The notes: generated by a model not told the origin, from the sequence alone. DNA of 39,562 nucleotides from Arcobacteraceae bacterium (GCA_029935705.1 JAOZJU010000012.1:1-39562); one strand, 5' to 3'. Shown: positions 16,695-26,570, numbered from the stretch's first letter. A program made the numbers and translations.

Positions 16695-19423
16695 AAGATA
16701 GGTTACTTTGTTATAAAGCAAGTGCTGGAACTGGCAAAACATATGCTTTGACAGTCAGATACCTATCTTTGCTCTTACAAGGAGTCCACCCATCTTCTAT
16801 ACTTACAATTACATTTACAAACAAATCAGCAAACGATATGAAAAGAAGAATATCCCAAGCGATAAATGATATAACGATAGAAGATAAACTATTTTTAGAT
16901 AAAATTCAAGAACAAACAGGACTAAAATATGATGATATTTTAGCAAGAAAATCACAAATATTGAAAAAATATCTATCCAACCCACCACATATCATGACTA
17001 TAGATAAGTTTATAAACAGTATCTTAAAACAGTTTGCTGGATATCTAAATATCAAAGATACATATGCTATAAAAAGCCATGACCCAGATCTGCTGGCTTT
17101 TGAATTTTTGCGAAAATTGGAGAAAAAAGAGTTTGACAATATAGTTGAATTTTCTTATAATAGTAGCAAACAATACAAAAATATTATAGATATGTTTAAG
17201 CAGTTTGATAGAAATAACCAAAAGATAAAAATTGATGAAATAAAAGATGATATATACTACTTAGCAAAAGAAAACTTAATACAAAAGGCAAATATCATAA
17301 AAAATTATGTTTTAAACCACGACAAAGCCTCAAAGAGAGCTAAAGATGCTGTCAATTTTAAAACAACTACAGATATCACCTCCTCTACTTGGGCGATAAA
17401 AGAGAAGTTTGAAGATTATGGTTTGTTTAATAAAGATATGCAAAATGCCGATATAGAATATGCTTTTACAGAGTTTAAAGATGCAGTAAAGAAGTGGATT
17501 AGAATATCAAACAACTATTATCTTAAAAAACTTTTTGATATATTTTTGTTATGGTCAAAACATATAGATGAAGAAAACAAAAAAGAGAACCAAATCTATT
17601 TTGATGATATATCAACCTATGTATTCAAACTTTTACATAGAGATATCAAAAGCGACTTTTTGTATTTTAGATTGGATGTAAAATATGATCATATACTTAT
17701 AGATGAGTTTCAAGACACATCAAAACTCCAATACGATATATTAAAACCCCTAATAGATGAGATAGTATCACAAGACAATGATAGATTTCGTTCATTTTTT
17801 TATGTGGGAGATACCAAACAATCAATATATAGATTTCGTGGTGGCAACTCAAATCTATTTGGACATTTGATAGATAAATATCCCCAACTTAAAGTCAAAG
17901 AGTTAAATGAGAGTTATAGAACTGGTAAAAATATATTAAACTATGTATATGAGTGTTTTGAAGATGAACCAAACTATATCTCAAAACCTATATCAAATAT
18001 CTCAAACGATGGTTTTGTTAAAGTTGTCCCAGTTGGTTTGGATTATGGCAACAACAAAGAGTATAGACAAATTTTACAAACTATCAAAGCGATGCTACGA
18101 ATTGGTGTTTTGCCCCAAAATATAGCGATACTTACATATACAAATAAAGATTTGCAAGAGGTGTATCTCTATCTTAAACAACATCTGCCACACATAGAGA
18201 TATCTACAGATGCCACAGCGAAACTTATCAAATCAAGATATGTCAAAGCTATCATAAACTTTATAAAATATGCCTATTTTCAAGAAGATATCTACAAAAG
18301 CAACTTTTTGTCACAATTGGGCAAAGATATTCGTAGCGGCATAGAACTAAAACTTGATATAAAAAACTTCACAGTAGTTGAAATGGTTGCAAAAATAGCA
18401 AAATATTATGAGATATTTGATGAAAATGTAGTTAAGTTTCTGGAAATATCCAAACAGTTTAGTAGTGTGGTTGATTTTATCCATACTATAGACAACCTTG
18501 ATGAAGCTATCACTAACACTCTTGCTCTTGGTATACGACTTATGACGATATTTAAAGCAAAAGGTTTAGAGTTTGACACAGTTCTTTTGCTTGATAAGGT
18601 TGGCAAAATGAAAAGCGATACGAGCTCTATACTACTTGAGTATGATGATATTGACTTAAAACAAATATTTTACAAAACCAAAAACAAAGAGTTTTTTGAC
18701 GAAAACTATCGCATAGCTTTAGAAAAAGAGAAAAAGTTACAATATATAGACAATCTAAATACAACATATGTAGCACTCACAAGAGCGAAAAATAATCTTT
18801 TGGTCTTTAAAAAACCAAACAGTTCAAAACTTCATATAATAAAACCAAAAAAAATAGGCAAATTTACAGTTGTCAGAAAAGATAAAGAGGTTGTTATAAA
18901 AGAGGATAAAATAGAGTTCAAAGATATAAATTATGGCAGACAAAAGCAAAAAAGTGTACAAAATGACAAAAAAGTAGGTTCTATACGATCATCATTTTTT
19001 GGTATTGCTACTCACTACTGTTTAGAGATGATGGAGAAGTTTGATAAAGCTTCACTTGATATATCAATCAAACTGACTATTGCTAACTATACAAATATGT
19101 TATTAAAAGAGGATTTTGACAAGATATATCAAGTTTGCCAAAATCTAATAAACGATAAAAGATTTCAAGATATGATAAAAGGCTATCGACTACTAAAAGA
19201 GCAACCAATCATATACGACAAGGAGACAAAAGTGATCGACTTGGTGGCTACAAAAGATGAAAAAGTGTTAATTTTTGATTATAAAACTACAAGATATCAA
19301 GATGAAACACACAAAACTCAAATAGATTTATATCAAAAAGCCCTAAAAGATATATATCAAAAAGATATCTATGGATATATTCTATATCTTGATGCAAAAA
19401 AAACAACAATTGTAAAATGCTAA
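16688..19423 (+). CDS. addA: RecB-like helicase-nuclease (AddA type)
   Basis: This 911 aa UvrD/Rep superfamily-1 helicase has a C-terminal RecB-family nuclease, the form found in Campylobacterota as AddA for double-strand break repair. Walker A is KASAGTGKT at residues 10-18, with motif Ia TFTNKSANDMKRR. Walker B is LIDEFQDTS near 337-345, followed by VGDTKQSIYRFRGGN (motif III/IV) and YVALTRAKNNL (motif VI). The nuclease has Asp851, Asp864 and Lys866 (DYK) in the PD-(D/E)xK arrangement, with GIATHYCLEMM upstream. The protein is shorter than RecB or AddA of Firmicutes. AddB, its usual partner, is not adjacent; the gene overlaps kdsA instead. Confidence 0.9.
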   Translation: MLKDRLLCYKASAGTGKTYALTVRYLSLLLQGVHPSSILTITFTNKSANDMKRRISQAINDITIEDKLFLDKIQEQTGLKYDDILARKSQILKKYLSNPPHIMTIDKFINSILKQFAGYLNIKDTYAIKSHDPDLLAFEFLRKLEKKEFDNIVEFSYNSSKQYKNIIDMFKQFDRNNQKIKIDEIKDDIYYLAKENLIQKANIIKNYVLNHDKASKRAKDAVNFKTTTDITSSTWAIKEKFEDYGLFNKDMQNADIEYAFTEFKDAVKKWIRISNNYYLKKLFDIFLLWSKHIDEENKKENQIYFDDISTYVFKLLHRDIKSDFLYFRLDVKYDHILIDEFQDTSKLQYDILKPLIDEIVSQDNDRFRSFFYVGDTKQSIYRFRGGNSNLFGHLIDKYPQLKVKELNESYRTGKNILNYVYECFEDEPNYISKPISNISNDGFVKVVPVGLDYGNNKEYRQILQTIKAMLRIGVLPQNIAILTYTNKDLQEVYLYLKQHLPHIEISTDATAKLIKSRYVKAIINFIKYAYFQEDIYKSNFLSQLGKDIRSGIELKLDIKNFTVVEMVAKIAKYYEIFDENVVKFLEISKQFSSVVDFIHTIDNLDEAITNTLALGIRLMTIFKAKGLEFDTVLLLDKVGKMKSDTSSILLEYDDIDLKQIFYKTKNKEFFDENYRIALEKEKKLQYIDNLNTTYVALTRAKNNLLVFKKPNSSKLHIIKPKKIGKFTVVRKDKEVVIKEDKIEFKDINYGRQKQKSVQNDKKVGSIRSSFFGIATHYCLEMMEKFDKASLDISIKLTIANYTNMLLKEDFDKIYQVCQNLINDKRFQDMIKGYRLLKEQPIIYDKETKVIDLVATKDEKVLIFDYKTTRYQDETHKTQIDLYQKALKDIYQKDIYGYILYLDAKKTTIVKC

Positions 19424-19447
19424 AAGGTAAATTTAAGGAAACTTGTG

Positions 19448-19453
19448 TATAAT
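19448..19453 (+). promoter_or_regulatory. -10 box (TATAAT) of the SNF transporter
   Basis: TATAAT lies 29 bases before the chosen ATG and 24 bases after the addA stop. It falls inside the longer in-frame extension of the transporter frame, which argues against that extension being translated. Confidence 0.5.
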
Positions 19454-19481
19454 TACAATAAATTTTGATAAAGAGAGAAAA

Positions 19482-20837
19482 ATGATAGAAAAAAACAAAG
19501 AAAGATTTGGAAGAATCGGGTTTATACTAGCAGCTGCTGGTAGTGCTGTAGGACTTGGGAACATATGGAAGTTTCCATATATCACTGGTGAAAATGGTGG
19601 TGGAGTGTTTGTATTGGTATATCTACTAACAGTTGTGTTGATTGGTATGTCAATATTTTTAGCAGAAGTGCTGATAGGAAAGAAGGCACAAAGCGATACT
19701 GTAACGGCATATGAAGGGCTTGCAACAAAAGGCAAAAACTTATGGAAATTTGCTGGGTTTACTATATTTATAGGTTTGCTTATATTGTCGTTTTATTCGG
19801 TGGTTATTGGTTGGATATTTCACTATATAGTTGTGGCTTTAACATCGCTTCCTACAAATATGAAAGAAGCTGAAGATGCATTTATGACTATGCTTCAAGT
19901 AAATTGGGGCACACAGCTGTTTTATTTTAGTATAGCTATGTTTCTTATAGCTTTTATCATCTCAAAAGGAATCAAACAAGGAATTGAGAAAGTCAATTTG
20001 ATCATGATGCCAGCTATGATGGGCATACTTTTAGTTATGTTAGTTTATGCTACAACTATGAGTGGATTTGGACAAGCTTTGGAGTTTTTGTTTAGTCCAA
20101 ACTTTGAGAAGTTTAACACAAGCTCTATCATAGTAGCAGTGGGGCATGCATTTTTTACATTGTCTATAGGTATGGCAGTTATACTTACCTATGCTTCATC
20201 GATAGGCAAAGATACAAACATAGTCAAAGCATCTTTGAGTGTCGTAGCTCTTGATACAATTATAGCACTTGTCGCTGGTATAGTGATATTTACTATCACA
20301 TTTAGTAGTGGCACAGAGCCTGGTAAAGGTGCTGGACTTGTATTTATCACACTTCCTGCTTTGTTTTATGACTTAGGAGTGGTTGGTAGTATTATGGCTG
20401 TATTTTTCTTTGTGGCACTTGCTTTTGCTGGTTTGACATCGGCTATATCTATACTTGAACCTATGGTTATGTATCTTGAAAGAAGATGGCAAATAAACAA
20501 AACTAAAGCGACTTTTGGTTCTGCTTTTGTCGTCTATATCGTAGGTATAGTAGCACTTCTAGCAAATACGAAAGATTTTGGAGCTATGCTTACTTTTGGT
20601 AGCAAAAACCTTTTTGATTGGTTTGACTTTTTAACAGCAGCGATACTTATGCCACTTGGTGGTATAGTTGTAGCGGTATTTGTAGGATACTTTATGGATC
20701 AAAAGATGGTAAGAGACGAAGTTCAACCACTTATGGGAGAGAGATTTTATACTCTTTGGATGATAAGCTTGAAGTATATCGTGCCTATAGCTATCACACT
20801 TGTATTGCTAAACGAAACAGGTATTTGGAAAATTTAA
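19482..20837 (+). CDS. SNF-family sodium-dependent transporter
   Basis: This 451 aa sodium:neurotransmitter symporter family protein has about 11-12 membrane segments in a LeuT-type fold and imports amino acids or related solutes with Na+. The first segment carries the hallmark FGRIGFILAAAGSAVGLGNI followed by WKFPYITGENGGGVF, which includes the unwound TM1 sodium and substrate site. The start is the ATG after GAGAGAAAA; a TTG 13 codons upstream is in frame but overlaps the promoter. The gene is flanked by a promoter and a terminator, so it is probably a one-gene transcript. The substrate cannot be told from sequence. Confidence 0.93.
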   Translation: MIEKNKERFGRIGFILAAAGSAVGLGNIWKFPYITGENGGGVFVLVYLLTVVLIGMSIFLAEVLIGKKAQSDTVTAYEGLATKGKNLWKFAGFTIFIGLLILSFYSVVIGWIFHYIVVALTSLPTNMKEAEDAFMTMLQVNWGTQLFYFSIAMFLIAFIISKGIKQGIEKVNLIMMPAMMGILLVMLVYATTMSGFGQALEFLFSPNFEKFNTSSIIVAVGHAFFTLSIGMAVILTYASSIGKDTNIVKASLSVVALDTIIALVAGIVIFTITFSSGTEPGKGAGLVFITLPALFYDLGVVGSIMAVFFFVALAFAGLTSAISILEPMVMYLERRWQINKTKATFGSAFVVYIVGIVALLANTKDFGAMLTFGSKNLFDWFDFLTAAILMPLGGIVVAVFVGYFMDQKMVRDEVQPLMGERFYTLWMISLKYIVPIAITLVLLNETGIWKI

Positions 20838-20849
20838 CCAAACAATCTA

Positions 20850-20878
20850 ACAAACCTCATATAACTTATGGGGTTTGT
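20850..20878 (+). terminator. Terminator-like hairpin after the SNF transporter
   Basis: ACAAACCTCATA pairs with TATGGGGTTTGT (12 pairs, one wobble) around loop TAACT, 13 bases after the stop. An A/T-rich tail with TTTTT a few bases later follows. It sits between convergent genes and may also stop transcription from thiS on the other strand. Confidence 0.65.
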
Positions 20879-20909
20879 AAAATTTTTAAAATATTTATTT
20901 TTTATATTT

Positions 20910-20924
20910 TATCTCGTTGAGATA
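20910..20924. repeat. Small inverted repeat between convergent genes
   Basis: TATCTC and GAGATA flank GTT, 29 bases past the thiS stop on its side. It could be a minor terminator element for the minus-strand operon, but no T tract follows directly. Confidence 0.3.
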
Positions 20925-20952
20925 TTTACTACAAAAGTTATCACCAAAAATC

Positions 20953-21153
20953 CTATCCTCCACCAACAAACTGCAAAAACTCTATTTTGTCGTTTTGTTT
21001 GGGAGTGTAGTTTTGCCACATCTTTTTTTGTATAATATTCATATTTACAGCTACTGCCATCACCTTATCTTTGATATTTAGTTTATCTAATATATACTCA
21101 ATTGTTACACCATCATCAAAACTCATCTCATCTCCATTTATAATTAGCTTCAT
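20953..21153 (-). CDS. thiS: Sulfur carrier protein ThiS
   Basis: This 66 aa beta-grasp, ubiquitin-like protein ends in VGGG; the C-terminal Gly-Gly is thiocarboxylated to carry sulfur for thiamine thiazole synthesis. Other supporting features are MKLIINGDEM at the N-terminus, EYILDKLNI, MAVAVNMNII, and NDKIEFLQFVGGG, all in ThiS order. The start overlaps the stop of the MidA-type methyltransferase gene by 4 bases (ATGA). thiG, thiF and thiH are not next to it. A MoaD-like or other sulfur-carrier role cannot be ruled out from so short a sequence, but ThiS fits best. Confidence 0.85.
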   Translation of the reverse strand: MKLIINGDEMSFDDGVTIEYILDKLNIKDKVMAVAVNMNIIQKKMWQNYTPKQNDKIEFLQFVGGG

Positions 21154-22169
21154 AATCTTCCTTTTGCAAAATGCACCATCTTAAATCTCTCACCCATACC
21201 AGCAGGATCGAGGAGTAGTTTTATTTGGTTGTTGTATTTGGTATATGTTTTTTGGTCACTATTTTTTCTTAATATATCAAGCAACGATATGATACCAAAA
21301 TCCACAAGTGCTTTTAACTGTGTACTGTAAGCAACCTTAGTAAATCCACAAGAGAGAAAACTATCTATGAGATGTTTAAAAGATATATCATAAGTGATAT
21401 CACTATTTTTGTAGTGGTCTTTTAGTATCAACTTCTCATCAAATAGTGGTAAAACTTTATGAGAATTATAAACTCTACAAGATATGTCGCCTCTTGGATA
21501 ATACTCACCATAATCAAAAGTGATAAACTCAATTTTGTCAATATTTTGACTTAATATATTTGCAAAATTTTCAAAACCCAAAGATATCTCACCTTTTTTT
21601 ATGTTGTATTTTTTTGCTATATCTTGGATATATTTATCATCTTTTGTACAGTTTTCAAATGATATTTTATCATTTTGAACTACTGCTTTTTTTATATTGT
21701 TGCTCATTTCAGTATGGATTATCTCACAAGCAAATGTATCAAAAAGTTCATTAGCAACCACAAAAGCACTACTACAAGATATATCTTTGATATTTGATAC
21801 ATATTGTATATTTATCTTATTGGCAAATGATTTTTCAAGATATCTTTTTTGTTTGTTTATTATAAAACTATTTTGCTCTATTAGTACAAATTTTAAACTA
21901 TCTATGAGCGATGGTTCTATCGTATAAATAAACTGAATCATATCAGCCATCATATACCCACTGTTTGCACCTATCTCTATGATTGTTGTATCTTTTGGAA
22001 GTTTTTTGTCGCTTATAATATCGCAAATTTTTTTACCTATAGTGCCACCAAAAAAGCTACTTACACTAACTGCTGTATAAAAATCTCCACTTTTTCCTAT
22101 ATCTTTATCTTGTTTGTAGTAGCCATTCTCTCCAAAAAGCCACTCTTGAAAATATTGACTAAAGTTCAT
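21150..22169 (-). CDS. MidA/NDUFAF7-family SAM-dependent methyltransferase
   Basis: The start is set at the ATG giving MNFSQYFQEWLFG; a TTG seven codons upstream is in frame but overlaps tolC by 32 bases. The 339 aa product has GYYKQDKDIGKSGDFYTAVS then FFGGTIG, the hallmark of the COG1565/DUF185 family, and the SAM-binding IIEIGANSGYMMADMI. In mitochondria the family member NDUFAF7 methylates an arginine of a complex I subunit, and the bacterial target is not established. It overlaps both neighbours (tolC upstream and thiS downstream), so the three are one transcript. Why these are together is unclear. Confidence 0.87.
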   Translation of the reverse strand: MNFSQYFQEWLFGENGYYKQDKDIGKSGDFYTAVSVSSFFGGTIGKKICDIISDKKLPKDTTIIEIGANSGYMMADMIQFIYTIEPSLIDSLKFVLIEQNSFIINKQKRYLEKSFANKINIQYVSNIKDISCSSAFVVANELFDTFACEIIHTEMSNNIKKAVVQNDKISFENCTKDDKYIQDIAKKYNIKKGEISLGFENFANILSQNIDKIEFITFDYGEYYPRGDISCRVYNSHKVLPLFDEKLILKDHYKNSDITYDISFKHLIDSFLSCGFTKVAYSTQLKALVDFGIISLLDILRKNSDQKTYTKYNNQIKLLLDPAGMGERFKMVHFAKGRL

Positions 22170-23304
22170 CTTGTATAGAATATAGCTCAAGAAGCTCTAT
22201 ATTTTTATCTATTTTATACAGTTTTAGATTTAAGCTTTCTATCATTTTTGAATTTGCTATAACTTTTATATCATCGCTACTTTTAAAACCAGCAGCTTTT
22301 TGTTCTTTGATATCTTGAAGCAATTTTTCATAAAATGCAATATTTTCTTTTTCTATCTCTATCTTTTTGTCTAGAAATCTTAGTTTTCTAAAAACTCTTT
22401 TATAATACCTTTTTTGCTTGTTTTTATCAAGCTTGAGTTTAGTTTTTGCTCTAAGGTAGCTTATCTTTGCACTTTGAATATCTTGAAAAACAGTAACATT
22501 AAGTGGCATAGAAACTTTAAAACCTCTTGTATTTGTTTGTTGATCATTTTGCATATCATCTATATAGTTGTATGTCAAGCTCAATGTTGGCAGATAGTTT
22601 GATATGATTAAGTTTTTTCTATATCTTAACAGCTCCTTGGATTGAATAGCTCTTTTTATATATAGGTCGTTGTTTATTTTTATCTTTTTTAACTTTAAAG
22701 ATAGTTTAGGTAGTGCAAATGTTTTATAGTTTTTGTCTGATAAGTTTTTAAAGCTATTGAGCAAAATTTCTTTTTGCATCTGTAGATCTATGTTGGCAGT
22801 TTTGTATCTGTTTAGTTCCATGATGGCACTATTTAGGGTGCTGATATTTGTAAATCCACTTAAAAGTTCCTCTTTTTTTTGTTTGACATTGATATTTTTA
22901 TTTTGAATCTCTAATTTTGTTTTGATGATATTTATATCAAGTTTTTTTAGTTCAAATATTGTTTTGTATGCATCTTTTATCATAACTCTTTTTTGTAGTT
23001 TGTTGTTTAGTTTTTGATATTTTTCATTTACAGTTGCATATCGCACCGCATGGTATATGCCACCACTTTTAAAGATAGGTTGGTCTATACTGACCATAAA
23101 CTGTTCGTTTTCTATATTTTCATTTTCATTTTTGATGTAACTTAGTCCTATAGGATTTATCCAGAGCAAACTCTCTTTAAAACTCTCTTTTTCAATCTTT
23201 TGAAGCGACAAATCAAAGTCATCCAATCTATCTTTTTGTAGAATTTTATCATCTGCATAAGATACTAAGAGTAAAAATAGAGATAAAATATATATTTTTT
23301 TCAT
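22159..23304 (-). CDS. TolC-family outer-membrane efflux protein
   Basis: This 381 aa protein has a signal peptide (MKKIYILSLFLLLVSYADD) and long lysine/glutamate-rich coiled-coil helices with the repeated OEP pattern. Examples are YLPTLSLTYNYIDDM after the first repeat, and two helical hairpins rich in NxxL and LxxxK. It is shorter than typical TolC (about 470 aa), so one region may be reduced. The start follows AAAGGTG. No periplasmic adaptor or RND pump gene is adjacent, so it may serve several pumps or a type I secretion system encoded elsewhere. A perfect inverted repeat lies 30-59 bases upstream of its start and could regulate it. Confidence 0.8.
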   Translation of the reverse strand: MKKIYILSLFLLLVSYADDKILQKDRLDDFDLSLQKIEKESFKESLLWINPIGLSYIKNENENIENEQFMVSIDQPIFKSGGIYHAVRYATVNEKYQKLNNKLQKRVMIKDAYKTIFELKKLDINIIKTKLEIQNKNINVKQKKEELLSGFTNISTLNSAIMELNRYKTANIDLQMQKEILLNSFKNLSDKNYKTFALPKLSLKLKKIKINNDLYIKRAIQSKELLRYRKNLIISNYLPTLSLTYNYIDDMQNDQQTNTRGFKVSMPLNVTVFQDIQSAKISYLRAKTKLKLDKNKQKRYYKRVFRKLRFLDKKIEIEKENIAFYEKLLQDIKEQKAAGFKSSDDIKVIANSKMIESLNLKLYKIDKNIELLELYSIQDEL

Positions 23305-23334
23305 AAAATAACACCTTTTTAGTTTTTGTAGCGG

Positions 23335-23363
23335 CTCTTATGAATATATTGGTTTCATAAGAG
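23335..23363. repeat. Inverted repeat in the tolC leader
   Basis: CTCTTATGAA and TTCATAAGAG are perfect 10-base arms around a nine-base spacer, located 30 bases upstream of the tolC start. It could be an operator for a dimeric repressor, as efflux outer-membrane genes often have, or an mRNA leader hairpin. No regulator gene is nearby. Confidence 0.4.
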
Positions 23364-23470
23364 GTTGGCTTTTTATATTTTATCCAAAAAAACTTATACA
23401 CTATCTTGTTTTATTTAGAGTTCTATAAACTATAGAGATTTTGTAGAGCTTATCTTAAGTTAATTTTGGT

Positions 23471-23476
23471 ATAATT
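23471..23476 (+). promoter_or_regulatory. -10 box (TATAAT) of tRNA-Cys
   Basis: TATAAT lies 10 bases before the first base of the tRNA-Cys gene, the expected spacing for a tRNA transcript with a very short leader. Confidence 0.5.
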
Positions 23477-23485
23477 AGTTTGTTG

Positions 23486-23560
23486 GAGCTATAGCAAAGT
23501 GGCTAATGCATTGGATTGCAAATCCTTGATCCTCGGTTCGACTCCGAGTAGCTCCTCCAC
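23486..23560 (+). tRNA. tRNA-Cys (GCA)
   Basis: The acceptor stem is GGAGCTA / TAGCTCC, the T-arm CTCGG-TTCGACT-CCGAG, and the anticodon loop TTGCAAA reads Cys; discriminator T and an encoded CCA complete it. The anticodon stem (TTGGA / TCCTT) appears to pair only at its three loop-side positions, leaving two T-T oppositions at its outer end. It stands alone between tolC and truD, which are both on the other strand. Confidence 0.95.
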
Positions 23561-23580
23561 TTTTATACAAGAGTTCTCTT

Positions 23581-24654
23581 TTACTCACTATTTCTCATAA
23601 TCCTTATCAACTCAGTAGCATAACTACCTTTTGGAAGTATAAACTCCACTTCAAAATGATTTTTCTCCTCTTTATATGCAGATTTTATATCTTGTGGAAA
23701 TACCCAAGCATATCTCCTACTACCATCTATATCTAAACTAAAATCAGGCAAAAACTCTTTTTCATAAACACTAGCATCTTTTGTAGCAAACTTCGTTTTA
23801 ATACCACATAGCAAACCAGTAGGAGATATCAGTTTTTGTTCAAATCTTGAAACTTCATCTTGCATATGCTCAAGCTCAAATGTCTTGCCATATGGATAGT
23901 GGTTCATAATATCCCCTAACATTAGCTTGAAAGGATGTTTTTGACTTTTAAGTTGTTTTATGCTTCTCTCATCAAAATCTAAGATATTTTTTAGTTCATC
24001 TTTGCTAAACTGTGTTACAAGGTTTGATATCTCTACTCTTTTGTTTAACCAGTTGTTAAAATTGTAGCTTTGGTATGCACTGATAAATAGTTTTTTGAGT
24101 TTTTTATTTTTCTCTTTTTTTTCACCTTTTAGTATCATTTGACCATATTTATAATTGTCACCATCTATACCAAATCTTTGTTCTCCAAAATAGTTTGGCA
24201 TACCATATTGGCTTATCTTTTGTAGGATATTGTTTAGTTTTGGTATATCTTGAGGTTTTGCTCTTTTGAGTCGTATGAAAAATTTATTTGCTTTAAGGTG
24301 TCCTATCTTTATCTTGTTGTTGTGGTATGTTTTATCCAAAATCTTGATTTTGTTATGTGAAAAACTACTCAATCTTTCTTCATATTTTTTATTTATTGAT
24401 ATATATTGAGTTGTTAGGGCATTTTTGTCCTTCAAACCAGCATAACCAAACTCTCTATGGTTACAGCCTATATGATTTGATAGGTCAGATATCATCTGCC
24501 ATGAGGTCAAATCCTTTTTTCGAATCTTTAGCACAATATGTTCACCACTACCACTAAATGGATATAACGGTATCTCATCTACTACAAAATCATCTTTTGA
24601 TTGTTTGAAATATATATCGATTTTGCTATGTGATAGATAGCTTTGCTTTGTCAT
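23581..24654 (-). CDS. truD: tRNA pseudouridine(13) synthase TruD
   Basis: TruD makes pseudouridine at position 13 of tRNA-Glu. The 357 aa product has EFGYAGLKDKNALTTQYIS with catalytic Asp76 in GLKDK, and PNYFGEQRFG, the two best family signatures. The C-terminal half includes the TRUD insertion domain (LISPTGLLCG). It overlaps the upstream oligopeptidase gene by 4 bases and closes the rplU operon. It converges with tRNA-Cys 20 bases away. Confidence 0.95.
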   Translation of the reverse strand: MTKQSYLSHSKIDIYFKQSKDDFVVDEIPLYPFSGSGEHIVLKIRKKDLTSWQMISDLSNHIGCNHREFGYAGLKDKNALTTQYISINKKYEERLSSFSHNKIKILDKTYHNNKIKIGHLKANKFFIRLKRAKPQDIPKLNNILQKISQYGMPNYFGEQRFGIDGDNYKYGQMILKGEKKEKNKKLKKLFISAYQSYNFNNWLNKRVEISNLVTQFSKDELKNILDFDERSIKQLKSQKHPFKLMLGDIMNHYPYGKTFELEHMQDEVSRFEQKLISPTGLLCGIKTKFATKDASVYEKEFLPDFSLDIDGSRRYAWVFPQDIKSAYKEEKNHFEVEFILPKGSYATELIRIMRNSE

Positions 24655-26570
24655 ATTATGCCCTCTTGTATCAAAAGTGAGTTTGGGTTTGGTTTTTTTG
24701 ATAAAAATTTGTAGTATATCCTATCCATATCTTCACTTCCACTCAAAGACAAAACAGTTTGCCTGTATCTATTCATAAACTCTTTTTTGTCAACACTTTT
24801 TTTATATGAGATAAAAGCATCTGCACTTAAAACCTCTGCCCATTTATAGCTATAATACCCAGCACTATAACCACCTCCAAAAATATGGTCAAAACTATTT
24901 TGAAACTTATTGTATCTTGGTGGAATTATCACAGACACTTTCTCTCTTGTCTCGTCAAGAAGCTTTTGAATCTCATCTTTTTGATAAAGTTTTTTGTGAA
25001 GCAACATATCAAAAAGTGAAAACTCAATCTGCCTTGCCATAGCCATAGATGAGTGAAAATTTTTAGCATTTATCAGCTCATCTATCATCTTTTTTGGTAT
25101 TTGTTTTTTAGTTTTGTAGTTTATTGCAAACTTTTTGATAGTCTCAAAATCATAACAAAAGTTTTCAAGAAACTGCGATGGAAACTCCACTACATCCCAT
25201 GCCACACCATTTACTCCAGAAACAAAAGGTTCCTCTATATCGCTTAACAGATGATGCAAAGCATGTCCTACTTCATGAAACAATGTGACTACATCGTTAT
25301 GTCTTAACAAAGAGGGTGTTTGTTTGTTTGATGGAGGAAAATTACAAACAACAAAAGCTATAGGCAAGCTATCTTTGGTTTTGCTTTGATAGTCATTCAT
25401 CCAAGCTCCGCCTCTTTTGTTTTTTCTACTTTCAAGGTCAAAATATATTGTGGCTATCTTTTTGTTTTTTTCATATATATCATATTTTTCAGCTTTTTCA
25501 TCCCATAGTTTTTCATCTATTTTTTTAAACTCTATACCAAACATATCATATAGAAACTCAAATAAGCCATTTAAAACTATGTTTTGTTCAAAATATGGTC
25601 TATACAACTCTTCGTTTATGCTTAGTTTGTGAAGTTTGAGTTTTTCACTGTAGTATGCAATATCCCAAGCATTTAGTTTGCTTATACCATCTATATCAAT
25701 AGCAAAATTTTCCAACTCTTTAAACTGCTCTTTTGCTTTTGCTTTTGATCTGTTTGATAGGTCAAGTAAAAACTCTACTACCTCGTCTGGCGAGTTTGCC
25801 ATCTTTGTCTCAAGCGAGAATGTGGCATAACTATCAAATCCCAAAAGTCGTGCTTTTTGAGATTTTAGTTTTAATATTTTGTCTATTATGGTGCTATTTT
25901 CTTCTGCTTTTGTCATATTTGCTCTATATAACTCTTCTCTTAAATCACTGCAACTACAGTATCTCATAAATGCTCCAAAACTAGGAGGCAAAAGTGTAAA
26001 AAGATACCCATCTTTGGTTTTTGCTAAAATCTTATCACTTTTTGGCAACTCTTTTAAATAGTCGTCGTTTGGTAACTTTAGCTCATATTTATCTATGCTT
26101 TTGATGATATTTGATGAAAAATTGTGTGAAAGTTTGTCAAGCTGTAAGTTTATATCATCTAATATGGTTTTCTTTTTTTTATCTAAAAATGCACCAGATA
26201 GTTTGAAAGATTTTATCTCGTTTGTTATCACTTTTTTTTCTGTTTTGGTTAAGTTTGTTTTGTTTATTGAAATAAAAGCATCGTTTAGTTTTTGGTTTTT
26301 AGTTAGTTTGTTTTGATAGTTTGATAAAAGCTCAATAACCTCTAAAGATAGCTTATCTGTCTCTTTGCTATTTGCAACTGCATCTATATGAAATATAGCA
26401 TTTGATAATCTGTTTATATTTTCATTTGCTTTTTGATAAAGAGTCATAAAGTTTTCATAACTTTTGTTTGGTATAGACAAGATATCTTTTATGGTTTCTT
26501 CGCTGGCTTTTATAATATTTTCAAGATCTGTTTTGTTTTTAGCTATATCCTTATCGTTAAAGTTCAACAT
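24651..26570 (-). CDS. M3-family zinc oligopeptidase (thimet/PrlC type)
   Basis: The start is set at the ATG giving [13 protein letters not shown], preceded by AAGAG; the frame extends 39 codons upstream but that part lies inside obgE. The 639 aa product is a cytosolic metallopeptidase that degrades short peptides such as cleaved signal peptides. The zinc site is [12 protein letters not shown] near residue 429 (HExxH), with the downstream Glu in [12 protein letters not shown], and the substrate-side [14 protein letters not shown] near the C-terminus is typical of PrlC/oligopeptidase A. It overlaps obgE by 14 bases and truD by 4. Confidence 0.93.
   Translation of the reverse strand: MLNFNDKDIAKNKTDLENIIKASEETIKDILSIPNKSYENFMTLYQKANENINRLSNAIFHIDAVANSKETDKLSLEVIELLSNYQNKLTKNQKLNDAFISINKTNLTKTEKKVITNEIKSFKLSGAFLDKKKKTILDDINLQLDKLSHNFSSNIIKSIDKYELKLPNDDYLKELPKSDKILAKTKDGYLFTLLPPSFGAFMRYCSCSDLREELYRANMTKAEENSTIIDKILKLKSQKARLLGFDSYATFSLETKMANSPDEVVEFLLDLSNRSKAKAKEQFKELENFAIDIDGISKLNAWDIAYYSEKLKLHKLSINEELYRPYFEQNIVLNGLFEFLYDMFGIEFKKIDEKLWDEKAEKYDIYEKNKKIATIYFDLESRKNKRGGAWMNDYQSKTKDSLPIAFVVCNFPPSNKQTPSLLRHNDVVTLFHEVGHALHHLLSDIEEPFVSGVNGVAWDVVEFPSQFLENFCYDFETIKKFAINYKTKKQIPKKMIDELINAKNFHSSMAMARQIEFSLFDMLLHKKLYQKDEIQKLLDETREKVSVIIPPRYNKFQNSFDHIFGGGYSAGYYSYKWAEVLSADAFISYKKSVDKKEFMNRYRQTVLSLSGSEDMDRIYYKFLSKKPNPNSLLIQEGII

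Noticed and set aside
23570-23581. Terminator between tRNA-Cys and truD
   Set aside because: AAGAG-TT-CTCTT has a five-base stem with a loop too small to be stable.
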